A stretch of DNA of 64,000 nt, from assembly GCA_964016875.1 (NCBI GenBank), contig OZ024719.1:30800679-30864678 (forward strand), read 5' to 3'. The position numbers and the translations under genes are program-made. Source of the DNA: Fallopia convolvulus (lineage: Eukaryota > Streptophyta > Magnoliopsida > Caryophyllales > Polygonaceae). Positions 1 through 11,424 of the stretch are shown here, piece after piece; positions within the stretch are counted from its first letter, which is position 1, and each line of letters opens with the position of its first letter. Below the pieces are notes generated by a model, which worked only from the letters and a program-made list of their open reading frames with translations, did not search any database and was not told the DNA's origin.

Positions 1-1116
1 AGGCCGCGATCGCCGCCTCTACTGCGGGCGGTCGCGGTGGAAGTCGCCGAGGAGGACAAGGTCGCCATTTGAGGACCGCGAGGATATTGAAGGCCGCGAT
101 CGCGGCCATGTATGGGTGGCGATCGCGGTTGCCAGAAGTCGCCAATGGGTCGCGGTTTGGATTCAGGCAGCGACCGCGGCTAGGAAGGGGCAGCGATCGC
201 GGCCTAGCTGGATCGGACGCGCGATTGGATTTCTCCGCTTAGTTTAATATTTTATATTTTATATCTTTTTAATTTTGATTTGTTCGAGACTATATTAGGT
301 TATTTTTCAGTCTTTGTTTTGGAATTTCTCTTAGAACTAATTTCAGACTTTGTGTTTTTCTCTCTTATGGAGAACTAAACTCCTTAATTCTATTCAAGTT
401 GAAGCTTTTCAGACTCAAGTTGTTGTGAGATTCGCCTTTACAGGTTTATTTCTACAGGTTATTTCAATTATCTTGTGCGTAATTTATGTTGATTATATTG
501 ATTTCTACTTGATTGATCACCTTGTTGGAGTTGATATTATCTATTGCTAGATCTAGGTTTTCTCGTAGCAAAGCCTGATCTTTGTAGCAACTCAATTGAT
601 TTAGGACTCGTTGGACTAAAACAATTGAGAAGAGATTTGAATGCATGTTGATTGTTTGACTCGTTGGAATTCAATTGCATGTATCCTGTTTATCCTTGTA
701 CTTAATGCTAATATCCTTATTATTTATGATCGTTTCATGAATTGTTTGGATGTTAAGTTGCATGTCTCGTTGCCATGTTATAATTCTGATCAGGATAGGA
801 ATAACTGAAAGGAATAACTTGTTTGAATCTAGGATCAATAACTTGAGGAAGAAAAGTGGATACTTGAATAGGATTGCTTTCCTTTAACTTGATAAAAAAA
901 TCCAACTTTTGCATTGTTTGATTGCTTGCTTTGTTTGTTTCAATTCTTAGTTTCTAGTTTTAATTCCAAAATCCCCCCTTTGTTACCTCTTTGAGTTGAT
1001 AATAATAAAACTTAGGATACAAGTGTCTCTTGGGTTCGACCACGACTTACTGACTATACTAGTTGTGTAACTAGGGATTTATTTTTGATTTGGCATCAAC
1101 GATTCTAAGCTAGTCA
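1..1116 (+). repeat. 5' LTR (3' part) of family A
   Basis: This stretch lies directly upstream of a tRNA-Asp primer site and contains no long ORF. The likely LTR end is the CA at 1115-1116, five bases before the primer site. The first 230 bases are GC-rich and hold four exact copies of GCGATCGC (6-13, 96-103, 119-126, 193-200) plus degenerate ones. The rest is AT-rich U3/R/U5-like sequence. The LTR start is outside the window and no second copy is present, so its length is unknown. Confidence 0.7.
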
Positions 1117-1121
1117 AATTT

Positions 1122-1139
1122 TGGCGCCGTTGCCGGGGA
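1122..1139 (+). other. Primer binding site, tRNA-Asp type (family A)
   Basis: TGGCGCCGTTGCCGGGGA is complementary to the 3' end of plant tRNA-Asp(GUC), the usual primer of Athila/Tat elements. It lies 5 bases after the LTR end and 56 bases before the gag ATG at 1196. It would prime minus-strand cDNA synthesis. Confidence 0.9.
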
Positions 1140-1195
1140 CACTTTGTTTAATTCTAAGTTTTTATTGTTACCAACTCTGGTGTGGACCCTAGTTT

Positions 1196-1755
1196 ATGGT
1201 CCACACTCGTGCTATTGATTCTTCTATTTTGCCTCTTGATTCAGAAATCGAAAGGACTCTTTCCAGGTTGAGACGTGAAGCTCGGGAACTACTCCGTGAA
1301 TTACCTTTCAACTTGGATTCTGCTGAAGCTGAGACAATGGGAGATCAGACTTTGAGGCAACTGACTGCCCCAAACTTTCAACAACAGCCCTTGGCTGTTG
1401 AGTTCCCTGCGCTGAATGAAGGTGTTAAGTTTGAGTTGAAGTCTGGATTAATCCATCTCTTACCCCAATTCCATGGGCATGGTGGAGAAGATCCAAACAA
1501 GCATCTTGCTGAATTTGATCAGGTTTGCTCAAGTATGAAGCCTACAGATGTAACTGAGGATCAGATCAAGCTGAGGGCGTTTCCTTTCTCTCTGAAGGAT
1601 TCAGCCAACGAGTGGCTCTACTATCTTTCTCCAGGATCCATAAATACCTGGACTAAGATGAAAGCGACATTCTTGGAGAAATACTTTCCTGCCACCAAAC
1701 AGAACAGTCTGAAGAAGAGCTTGAGCAACATTGAGCAACAGGCTGGAGAGAGCCT
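1196..1755 (+). pseudogene. Family A gag, N-terminal part
   Basis: The ORF opens at the first ATG after the primer site (MVHTRAIDSS). It contains the Athila-type retrotransposon gag core, including a QFHGHGGEDPNKHL segment and the WLYYLSPGSI..W..M...FLEKYFP block, which forms the capsid-like shell. The homology breaks exactly at 1755, where a solo LTR with the duplication AGCCT is inserted. Removing 1502 bases (LTR plus one duplication) brings the downstream gag at 3253 back into the same frame, which confirms the two halves belong together. The residues after 1755 in this frame are LTR sequence, not gag. Confidence 0.85.
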
Positions 1756-3252
1756 TGATGTTCACATTTTTAGTATAGTTTTTGATAGGTTTTCTTTGTT
1801 TATTAGGTTTAGTTTTGTTTAAGTTTAGGTTTAGTTTTGATTATTTTTAGTTAGTTTTGCATAAATCTGTGGAAAGAGTGGAATCTACACTATTTTGTGA
1901 ATTTTGCAGGTTTTAGCAAGGAAAAAAGCTGAATGGAGCTGAATTTGGAGCATCACAGTGAAGGACGGGAGAGTGCAAGATTTAAGAAGTCGAAGCTTAA
2001 GAGTACAAGAGGAGGTGTTGAAGAAAACAAATCCCAGGATCGTTAACGAGGCTGTCAAGGGTCGTTAACGAGGCCACGAAGAGAAAGATTTCGAGTATTA
2101 TTTTTATTATTCACCGATCCTGAGCGGGAATTTATTTCCGTATCGGTTGAGTATCTTTTTAGAATCTTTATGGGTTATTAGAATATGTATTTTAGGGTTT
2201 AATATCTTTCTAGATTTTATTTCTATCTTTTAGAGATTGTTTCTATCTTTTTAGGAAAGTTTTTATCTTGTAGCCTTTTTAGTTTTTTAGGATTTTCTAG
2301 TATAAATACCCTTATATCTAGCATAGAAAGGGGGCGGCTTGTTTTGGAGAAGATTTGGAGGAAGGCCGAAAGAGAGAGAATCGGATTGGAAGTCGGTGAC
2401 GAGGTTCGGTAGACGAATGTTTCCGAGGTTCGCTGATCGAGTTTGTGGTTCGGTGAATGTTTTGTTTAGTTTTCTTCTGAATCTCTGTAAGACGATATTT
2501 TTGTTATTAATTTAAGTTTGAAGTTTTGTTTCAATGTTTATTTTTGTTGAAGTTTTTAGTTTCTTAATCATGAGTAGTGAGTAGTCTATTTTTCTAGGGT
2601 CGGGGTTAAGCCCGACGTAGTTGAGCATGTTTGATGAGTAAGATTGTGTGTTGAATGCCTTTTATCTTTTATTAAGATTGTTTGTTGTGCTTAATACCGA
2701 AACGTAAGTTGAGGTAATTTGAGTTTTAACTTGATTGAAAGAGAAAGTTAGTAACTTGAAGGTTGATATTGTTTGAAAACGAAAGTTTCAAGCTTTAGAT
2801 CCAAACAAGCAATTGAGTGCGTTAGTTTATGAAAGTAGATTAATTTACTTGTTAAGTCAATGAAAGTTGATGAGTCTATCTATTTAAAGGAATGATCTTA
2901 TCTTCTTACGAATTCTAATGCTTGGCTATGTTGTGGTGTCCCTTGTCCTAGATTTTTGTTTTAATTGAATTGTTTCTGGTAAATCTTCGTTGCTGAGTAC
3001 TTGCCTCAGTACCGAATATTAATTGGAATTTTATTAGGTCGTTAATTGATATTTTTGTGTTCGGTGGTTCGATAACGATCCTGACAAGGTCGTTAACGAG
3101 GCATCTCGTGAGTGTTGTGTTTGATTTTGTTTGATTTTTATTAGATTGATAGACAAACAACCTTGCTTCCTGTGGAACGATCCTGACTCCACTGTACTCA
3201 GCGGGGTCTTGACTTACAAATTTATTTGTTGGCCGAGAATACCCTATCAACA
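1756..3252 (+). mobile_element. Solo LTR of family B inserted in gag of family A
   Basis: The unit runs from TGATGTTCAC to CTATCAACA, has TG..CA termini and is flanked by the 5-bp duplication AGCCT at 1751-1755 and 3253-3257. It is 1497 bp. Its 3' end (3140-3252, with GGAACGATCCTGACTCC) matches the reverse complement of the LTRs at 11425-12902 and 20373-21816, so it is the same family in the opposite orientation. A TATA-box candidate TATAAATA lies at 2301-2308. Three exact copies of TCGTTAACGA occur (2040, 2062, 3090). A solo LTR normally arises by recombination between the two LTRs of a full element, removing the interior. Confidence 0.93.
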
Positions 3253-5187
3253 AGCCTGTATGATTATCATGAGCGATTCAAGAGACTGTGTGCTAGCTGT
3301 CCGTATCATGGGTATTCTGCGCAAGACTTGGTACTGTACTTCTTTGGTGGATTACTGGATGAAGAGCGTAGAATGGTGAATGCAGCTTGTGGTGGAAGCC
3401 TGATGAACAAGACACCAGCAGATGCCCTTGAGCTCTTTTCTGAGCTATCTGAGAACTCAAAGCAATTCAACAAAAGAACTGGCACTAAAGGAGTCAATGC
3501 TATGGACTCCTCTTCTGTTATAAAAGCTAAGATGGCGGAGTTGAAAGATATGATGAAGAGGTTCATGCTGTCAAGAACCCCTCAACAATTGAAGGCATGT
3601 GAAATCTGTGCTGATACACTTCACCCTACTGATGCCTGTCCACAACTCCAGGAACCTTAGGCTGAGGTTAATGCTGTAGGAGGCTATGGACCTCCTAGAC
3701 CTCGTTTTGATCCCTATTCTAATACATATAATCCAAGCTGGGCACATCATCCAAATCTTAGATATGGGAATCAGAATCAGCCCCAATACAATAATCAAGG
3801 AGGTAATCAGCAACCCAGGCCACCTTATGTTCCTAGACCTCCAGTTCAAAATCAAAACAACTCCTTCAATGCTGAAGAGATGTTTGCAAGGTTAGCCAAC
3901 ACAGTAGAATAGATGGGACAGACCACTCAGGCCAGCATCAAGAATATAGAGACTCAAATCAGTCAACTGGCTAATGCAGTAAGCAAGATAGAGGCCAGAG
4001 ATTCTGGAAAATTGCCAGCACAGCCCATAAATCCTCGGGAGAATGTGAGTGCGATCATATTACGAAGTGGAAAAGAATTACCGAGAACTGACGAGAGATC
4101 TGCGGAACCGCGATCGCCACCAGAACAAGGGGCGACCGCGGCTGAAGAGGCCGCGATCGCGGCCCCTACCATCGGCGATCGCGGCCACTTCTCTGAGGCC
4201 TTGGGATTTGGGAAAATCAAAGACGCGATCGCGACCACATCGGGCAGCGATCGCGGTGGCGGTGATTCTCGAAAAACTAAAGAACCGCAATCGCGGCCTT
4301 TTGATGGAGATCGCGGCGTGGCTCCAAAATCCAGCGATCAATATGTTCGTCCGGATTTCCCTTCTATGGTTTCCCAGAAGCCACCTCCTCTTTTTCCTGA
4401 AGCACTGAAAGACACAAGGAAGCTAGAGAATGACAAGGAGATCTTTGAGACGTTTTCCAAGTGTGAGGTAAATATCCCTTTGCTCAATCTGATTAAAAGT
4501 GTTCCTAGATTTGCTAAATTTCTGAAAGAGTTATGCACTATCAAAAGGAACCAAAAATTAAAAGGGGAACAGAAAGTTAAGGTCAGTGAACATGTCTCTG
4601 CTATATTTCAAAGGCGAATGCCTAAAAAGTGCATTGATCCAAACATGTTAAGCATTCCCTGCATAATAGGAGACACTAAAATAGATAAAGCCATGCTTGA
4701 TTTAGGTGCTTCTATTAATGTTATGCCTTACTCTGTTTACACTTCACTAGGCTTAGGACCTTTGCATGAAACTGGTGTTATTGTTCAATTAGCTGATAGG
4801 TCCACAGTCTACCAGAAAGGGGTTGTTGAAGATGTCCTTGTTATGGTAGATAATCTGATTTTCCCTGCTGATTTTTATGTGCTTGATATGGATCATGATG
4901 TGCATGTTGCACCCATTTTGTTAGGACGTCCTTTCATGAAAACTGCTAGAACAAAAATTGATATGTGTAAAGGTGTCCTAACTATGGAATTTGATGGGGA
5001 GAAATTTGAATATAGTATGGATAATGCTATAAAATACCCCCAGGATGATCATTCTCTCTGTTCTATTGATGTAATTGATCCCATTGTGCAAGAATTCTTT
5101 GATACTACTTATGGTGATGAGTTACAATCCGTTTTAGAGAATGACATCGAAATTTCATGCTTGGATTATAATTTGCCTGATAGATAA
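3253..5187 (+). pseudogene. Family A gag C-terminus and aspartic protease
   Basis: The gag frame resumes after the solo LTR (LYDYHERFKRLC) and reaches a zinc knuckle near 3596-3637 (C-EI-C-ADTL-H-PTDA-C), which binds RNA. In-frame TAG codons at 3658-3660 and 3910-3912 interrupt a Q/N/P-rich stretch. After a second region rich in A, R and G, made of GCGATCGC repeats (4107-4330), the retropepsin domain follows with AMLDLGASINVMPYSVY near 4690-4740 and the ILLGRPFM motif near 4915-4935. DLGAS instead of DSGS is normal for Athila/Tat proteases. The ORF ends at the TAA at 5185-5187, but homology continues in frame. Confidence 0.83.
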
Positions 5188-6776
5188 AATGAAATCCTTG
5201 TTGATCTGAGTGCTTGCTGTGAATCTCCTGCTGATGCTTTGGCCATTGGGCCCATACCACTAACTCTCCCTAGCGAGAAATTGCTCCCTTCTGTAGTACA
5301 GGAACCTGAAATTGAGCTTAAACAGCTCCCTGAGCATTTAAAATATGCCTTTCTTGGAGATGGTGACACTTTGCCTGTCATTATTTCCAACAAACTGTCC
5401 AAGGAGCAAGAAGAAAAATTGGTGCAGGTACTGAAAGAGCACAAGACAGCTCTAGGATGGACTATTGCTGACATTAAAGGGATTAGTCCCTCTACATGTA
5501 TGCATAGGATCCTCCTAGAAGATGGTGCAAGCCATCCAGACAGCCACAGAGAAGGCTTAACCCACCTATGATGGAGGTAGTAAAAAAGGAGGTACTGAAG
5601 CTCCTACAGGCAGGTATGATCTATCCCATCTCTAATAGTCAATGGGTTAGTCCGACACAAGTTGTGCCCAAAAAGGGAGGCATTACAGTGGTAGAGAATG
5701 TGCATGGGGAACTAGTCCCCACACGAGTTCAGACAGGTTGGAGAGTCTGCATTGATTACCCTAAGCTGAATGCGGTAACCAGAAAAGATCACTTTCCCCT
5801 GTCATTCATTGATCAAATGCTTGAGCGACTTGCCGGTCGTTCCTATTATTGCTTTTTAGATGGCTATTCAGGGTACTTTCAGATTACTATTTCACCGGAG
5901 GATCAGGAGAAAACGACATTTACATGTCCGTTTGGCACTTTTGCATACCGCAAAATGCCATTCTGATTATGTAACGCACCCGGTACGTTCCAACGGTGTA
6001 TGGTAAGCATCTTTTCTGAGTATATTGAAAATTTTCTAGAGGTTTTTATGGATGACTTTACAGTACATGGAGACAACTTTGATGCCTGTTTAAACCATCT
6101 CTCCTTAGTCCTTCAAAGATGTGTAGAAACCAATTTGGTTCTAAACTTTGAGAAGTGTCACTTTATGGTTGAACAAGGCATTGTGTTAGGTCACATAGTG
6201 TCTTCCAAGGGTATTGTGGTCGATAAGGCAAAGATTGATATCATTCAGTCTTTGCCTTATCATACAAATGTGCGTGAAGTGCGTTCTTTTCTAGGCCATG
6301 TAGGTTTCTATCGCAGGTTTATTAAAGACTTTTCCAATATCTCAGCCCCATTGTGTGATTTGCTGAAGAAGGATGTGCCTTATGAGTTTAATGAGGCATG
6401 CAAAAAGGCGTTTGATGAGCTGAAAACACGCCTAATTAGTGCCCCAATAATTCAAGCCCCGGATTGGTCTCAACCTTTTGAGATCATGTGTGATGCAAGT
6501 GACTACGCTGTTGGGGCTGTTTTGGGTCAAAACGAAGCTAGAGCATCTCATGTCATACATTATGCTTCCATTACTCTAAACGATGCCCAAAGGAACTACT
6601 CCACCACTGAGAAGGAAATGCTTGTTGTAGTGTTTGCCTTGGAGAAGTTCAGACAGTATTTGTTGGGAACAAAGGTGATAGTTTATTCTGGCCATGCAGC
6701 ACTTCGTTATTTAATGACGAAAAAGGAGGCTAAGTCGAGGATTGATAAGATGGATCCTCTTGCTGAGCGAGTTTGA
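5188..6776 (+). pseudogene. Family A reverse transcriptase and RNase H
   Basis: The pol frame continues to about 5545, shifts to a second frame (5568 on) and carries a TGA at 5964-5966. RT motifs are visible: the VCIDYPKLNAVTRKDHFPL block, DGYSGYFQI, TFACPFGTFA-like TFTCPFGTFAYRKMPF, and the polymerase active site FMDD at 6045-6056 (methionine in place of the commoner valine or isoleucine, usual in Athila). FLGHVGFYRRFIKDFS marks the RT end. RNase H follows with CDASDYAVGAVLGQ and EKEMLVVVFALEKFR. A single extra base near 6741 breaks the frame at the RNase H C-terminus. The encoded enzyme would copy element RNA into DNA in virus-like particles. Confidence 0.85.
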
Positions 6777-8372
6777 TATTGAGATACGGGATAAAAAGGG
6801 AGCCGAAAATCTGGTAGCTGATCACCTAAGCCGACTTGTACATGTGGAAACCAAGTCAGAAAGCCAGGAACAAATCCAAGGACGATTTCCCGATGACATG
6901 CTTTTCGGAGTCACAACTGGTGTCCAACCGCGATCGCCACCAGAACAAGAGGCGACCGCGGCTCAGACAACCGCGATCGCGGCCAAAATCAGTGGCGATC
7001 GTGGCCCTGGTGGCGACAGCGACAGTGAGCCGCGATTCGAGGAGTTTGCTTGTGGGATCCACTCGTTCAGGCCATGGTACACAAATCTAGTCAACTACCT
7101 CGTCTTAGGGGAGTTTCCGCCTAATTTTACCAAGGCTCAGAAGGACAAGGTGCATCATGAATCCCGATTCTATGTCTGGGATGATCCTTATTTATGGAAG
7201 CACTGCACAGATCAGATAATCCGACGATGTGTCCCGGATTCTGAGGTACAATCTATCATGTCCTTTTGTCATTCCTATGCACGTGGGGGTCATTTTGGGA
7301 CTAATAAAACTGCTAGGAAGGTCTTAGAAGCTGGTTTTTATTGGCCTCATATTTTTAGGGATGCATTTGCTTTCTGTAAATCATGTGATCGTTGTCAGAG
7401 GGTGGGTAATATTTCTAAAAGACATGAGATGCCTCAATCTCGCATGATATTCTGTGAAGTTTTTGATGTTTGGGGCATTGATTTTATGGGACCCTTCCCC
7501 TCTTCCTATGGGAATCTGTATATTTTACTTGCGGTGGACTATGTTTCCATGTGGGTGGAAGCAAAGGCCACCAGAACTGATGATTCAAAAGAAGTTGCAG
7601 GTTTCCTTAAGGGCAACATTTTTTCCAGATTTGGGATTCCAAAAGCTCTAATAAGTGATAGGGGTACTCATTTTTGCAACAAAACTGTGAGCGCTTTATT
7701 GAAGAAGTACCATGTCACTCAGATGATCTCTACAACCTATCATCCCCAGACCAATGGACAAGCTGAATGTCCAACAGGGAGATAAAATCTATTCTGGAGA
7801 AGACGGTGGCGCCTAACAGGAAAGATTGGAGTTTGAGACTCAATGATGCTTTATGGGCCTACCGTACTGCTTACAAGACACCCATCGGGATGTCTCCCTT
7901 CAGATTGGTTTATGGAAAAGGTTGTCACTTGCCAGTTGAGCTTGAGCATAAATCTTATTGGGCGGTCCAGAAGTGCAATTTCAACATTAAAGAGAATGGA
8001 GAGTTCAGGAAATTACAATTGCAAGAGTTGGAAGAGTTGAGATTGGATGCTTATGATAATGCTGTGAATTACAAGAACAAAACCAAAGCATAGCATGACA
8101 AAAACATCCTAAGGAAGGAATTCAAGGTTGGAGACAAGGTCCTTCTATTTCAGTCTCGTCTCACACTCTTCCCAGGCAAACTCCGTTCCAGATGGGCTGG
8201 ACCGTATACAATTACTCAAGTTTTTCCACATGGGGTTGTGGAATTATTGGATGGGGATTCCCAAAAGGTGTTCAAGGTTAATGGTTAGAGATTAAAGAAA
8301 TACCATGAGGGAGTCAGCCATGAAGTGCTAGAAGAGGTGGGTCTTGATGATCCAACCCCAAATGTCAACTAA
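6777..8372 (+). pseudogene. Family A integrase
   Basis: After the RNase H terminus (NLVADHLSRL) a linker built from GCGATCGC repeats (about 6925-7050) separates RNase H from integrase. The HHCC zinc-binding domain follows (HSYARGGHFG ... CKSCDRCQR). The catalytic core shows the three acidic positions in VWGIDFMGPF, SDRGTHFCNK and TNGQAE. A one-base loss near 7770 shifts the frame just after the catalytic glutamate. The C-terminal GPF/Y-like region (SRWAGPYTITQVFPHGVVELLD) continues with stops at 8092 and 8286 and ends at the TAA at 8370-8372. Integrase joins the cDNA to host DNA. No chromodomain is seen, as expected for Athila. Confidence 0.83.
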
Positions 8373-9500
8373 AACCCCCAAATGTCTTGATGTTTTGGGC
8401 AAGAGAAATAAAATGGAAGCAAGAGTACTTAGTCCTAGATACCATAAATGCATGAAAGAAAAGTGAAATTATTTGATCAAATGCATGTGACACAACCAAC
8501 ACATAGTCACAAATATAGAATAGAGGAGTGCAAAAAATTTCCCTGAGAGGTGCACTCGTATCACCATGAGAGCTCAACAATGGAGGTAGGACTTCTAGCT
8601 CCCTTGGTGTGGCATTCTTCATGACAAAGACATCTTTCTTGGCCTCCACAAGAAAAGGAATGTAATCACCGCTTGGAGTGACTAAAACAGCCCCGTCCTC
8701 CTCATGGAGCAAGAAGGGAAAACTTGAAGGAATCATAGGAAATGCTTCCATCCATAGTGTAGCCAACGAGTTCATGGATCTAGGAGTGATGGTAGGACGC
8801 TTGATTTTAGGACATGATTCCACAACTTCCTCTTCTTCTTGCAATATGTGCATCAGTTTTATTGGACACTTGATGGTGATGAGTTGTTCTAATTCATGGA
8901 AAAGATTCTCTCTTTTTGGTTGGTCTATGTCACTCATCAATCTTTGTTGGAAGGAAGTCTTCTCCCCTTCAAAAGGGTGCGTCCACGAACCCAACTGACC
9001 TACAAAACAAGTCAACACACAAACCTCCTTTCCAAGCACAACATGATATGACAAAATATAAGCACAAGCTATGCCACTTTTCTTTGCAATTATATTGGTA
9101 TGGTACATGACAAATCTATCCAAAATATGAGAATAATTCAGCCAAGATGTCAAGTTTTGAGATAAAAGTAAGGAAGAAGTGTTACTTCCCCGAATGGCAT
9201 GCACATCGTAGCTTGGGACAGTTTTTGGCTCCGACCTGTTCAAGGTTGTTCTCCTAGCTCCAAACTCCAAATTGAGTGATTTCAAGTTCCAGATTGATAT
9301 AAAGGATTCTACTTCATTTCCTCCAAATTTGAGCATCCTTCGACCATTGAGTTGTAAGTTACACCATTTTTTGCAAAGGTGGTGCAGATTTATCCGAGAA
9401 GGAAGTTTCACTTTCCTCTTTCGGGTTGGCCAAAAATAGGGGCATAGAGGGGACCCCATTGGCTAGATTCTTGTCCTTATTTTCCTCTCGATGAGAAAGC
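8373..9500 (-). other. Unrecognised 3' interior of E'
   Basis: On the minus strand the first 140 bases (9500 to about 9360) still align with the post-protease segment of E (LANPKE versus LAKPKE), then homology ends. A 364-codon open frame covers 9459-8365, including an acidic EEEEVVESCP stretch and a KNATPRELEVLPPLLS stretch. I do not recognise a domain, the usual gypsy RT motifs are absent, and an open frame of this length can persist by chance. The segment may be sequence acquired by a non-autonomous element. The open frame runs a few codons into family A, so it is probably not a real gene in its present form. Confidence 0.4.
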
Positions 9501-9505
9501 TTCTT

Positions 9506-10564
9506 TGTTGGGACGTTGTTGGGACCTCTGGTTCTAAACAACGGATCAACGATTCAATTCTCTTAAGTTTTGATAATGACAAACACCATAGGGAACTAAT
9601 GTGTTTTGTTCAAGTATTTCTAAGGAACACAGGTACAGCCAAGAACTCCTACGAATGACCAAAAGCCACTGCAGGCCACAATGAAGAGTTTCCATCAAGG
9701 GAACTCTGAAGAGGAAAGTTCCCATGAAGTGGGAACTCCCAGAAACAATCAAGAGAACACAAGCCTACAACGATGAAGAGTTTCCATCAAGGGAACTCTG
9801 AAGAAGTCAGTTCCCATGACATGGGAACTCACATGTGAGGACAACGACCGTTCAGCGCAGATCGCGGGATTCTGTCTCAGACAGCCCGAGGGAACAGTCT
9901 GAGGATCAGACTGTCACGCTTCATCCAACGGTCCAATTGATCCAAGAAGTTGACCTAGTTCAAACCAAAGTCACATGTGAAGAAAGTACAACTTGGGCAT
10001 CAAGCAAAGGGCATTTTGGACACAAACGAAAGATGCGACTGCCCAAGCCAAATGGACTATAAAGCCAAATGAATAGTACTCGGTCTGAGTACTTCTCCCA
10101 GAACTTACAAACACCCACATCAGAGAAAAGAAAGAAAAGGAAGAGAAGTCCCCGCCGGCGAGTGTGTGATCTCGACGACAGTGAAGCTGAAGTTCCCAGG
10201 AGCAAGGGAATTGAGAAGTCAGCGTAAGGTTTGAGTTACTTGTGTTTTGCTGTTGTGAGCTTAGGAACTCAGTTGAGAGGAATTACTAGTGTTGCTAGAG
10301 TTAGGAAGAACTTGTAGGAACAGAGAAGTGTAAATCCGGCTATGTAACTAAGGAACAAAGCAATCAATATAAGTAAGTCATTCAAAATCCTCCAAGCGGA
10401 GTAGAGGTTTACCCATACAACTAGTTGGTTGTAGTGGGGTTCCTCTATAAAGGAACTGTGCCTTTTTACTGTTTTTTATTACTTGCGATTATTTACTTCC
10501 GCTGCCTTGGGAACAACTTAATTGCCAGTTCCCAAGCTCACTGCTAATCGATTACGATCCAACA
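9506..10564 (+). mobile_element. Solo LTR of copia family D
   Basis: The unit begins TGTTGGGACG, ends GATCCAACA and is flanked by the 5-bp duplication TTCTT (9501-9505 and 10565-10569). It is 1059 bp and nearly identical to the two LTRs of the full-length element D at 29505-30548 and 39499-40531. It keeps both a 25-base block missing from the right LTR of D and a 14-base block missing from the left one, so it is closest to the intact LTR form. It carries the AGTTCCC/GGGAACT words and the TATA/hairpin arrangement described for D. It interrupts the protease-to-3' region of E'. Confidence 0.95.
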
Positions 10565-10569
10565 TTCTT

Positions 10570-11272
10570 CCTTTGCTCCTTGGTTGTGTAATCCAACATT
10601 ATCTCATGGGAAGACATCGGGTGCAAAATCACCTTCTTTCCCTCCATTTGGAAGTGGTATTCGTTGGATATCCCATCATGTATCGCTTTCTTGTCAAATT
10701 GCCAAGGGTGTCCCAATAGTAGATGACAAGCAGTCATCGGGACAATGTCACACTCCACCTCATCCTTGTATGGCCCTATAGAAAAAGAAATATGAGCCCT
10801 CTCCTTGAATTGGATAGGGGCGTTAGAGTTCAACCAACACAAAGGGTAAGGTAAAGGTTGAGGAGTAGTACTCAAAGAAAACCTATCCACAACCTATTGA
10901 CTAATAATATTGCAACATGAACCACTATCAATAATCACACTACTTACCTTATCCACGATCTTACACCGAGTGTGAAAGACAACTTCCTGTTGACTAGGCC
11001 TGGTGGTATTCTCCGTCATGAAGAGTGTTCGTGGGATCACCAAGCACTCTCCATCCTCTTGTGTCTTCTTGCGCTCCCCCTCTTGAGGCACATTTGTCCT
11101 CTCATCCAACCCTAGGATTCGGCTCTCCAAAGCATCAAATAGATCAGCAAAGCGAGTCTCCATAGCTTCCAAAGATTGTTGCAAGGATTGTTGCATAGAT
11201 TGCATCATGGAAGCCACCGAACTAGTGGATGTCTCTTCAACTTGTTGCTTATCCTTCATGTCACCTACACTT
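10570..11272 (-). pseudogene. E' gag N-terminus joined to aspartic protease
   Basis: The minus-strand frame starts near 11272 (MKDKQQVEETSTSSVASMM) with Gln-rich heptads (MQSMQQSLQQSLEAMETRF) typical of the gag N-terminus of element E. It then jumps to the protease leader (GECLVIPRTLFMTENTT) without the gag capsid core or zinc knuckle, showing an internal deletion of roughly 1 kb relative to E. The retropepsin site IIDSGSCCN is intact near 10915-10940. A stop follows after IISQ, and the protease continues (PLCWLNSNAPIQFKERA, DIVPMTACHLLLGHPWQ) to the D insertion. The product would be a short gag-protease fusion. Confidence 0.7.
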
Positions 11273-11424
11273 GTCACCTTACAACCACGACAAAAATCAA
11301 GGTATAGAGTGCACTTAATAACCACCAAGACTTGCCCGAGATGAAAATCCGACAAGTTGCAAGTATGCAAAAGACAACAAAGGACAAAAAAAGAAGAGAT
11401 TCACCACACACTTGTCTAAGATAA

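Larger units (their letters stand above)
1..8372 (+). mobile_element. Athila-like Ty3/gypsy retrotransposon (family A), 5' end cut by window
   Basis: The order seen is partial LTR, tRNA-Asp primer site, gag with a CCHC knuckle, aspartic protease, reverse transcriptase, RNase H and integrase, which is the Ty3/gypsy order. The gag and protease style (DLGAS active site, CCHC as C-x2-C-x4-H-x4-C) and the primer site point to the Athila branch. The element is dead: gag is split by a solo LTR of family B, and there are in-frame stops at 3658, 3910, 5185 and 5964 and frameshifts near 5545, 6741 and 7770. No 3' LTR is visible. Sequence homology stops at the pol stop codon (8370-8372), where an unrelated minus-strand element begins. 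The word GCGATCGC occurs 11 times in the LTR and in two protein linkers. Confidence 0.88.

Noticed and set aside
1..230. Bacterial or organellar insertion suggested by GC-rich GCGATCGC sequence
   Set aside because: The word continues in two linkers of the same plant retrotransposon, in frame, and the LTR joins a plant tRNA-Asp primer site. GCGATCGC-rich DNA is known from cyanobacteria, but no bacterial gene is present.
8365..9459. Host protein-coding gene on the minus strand
   Set aside because: The frame begins in E' protease-downstream sequence and ends inside family A, so it cannot be an intact native gene. No domain was recognised.
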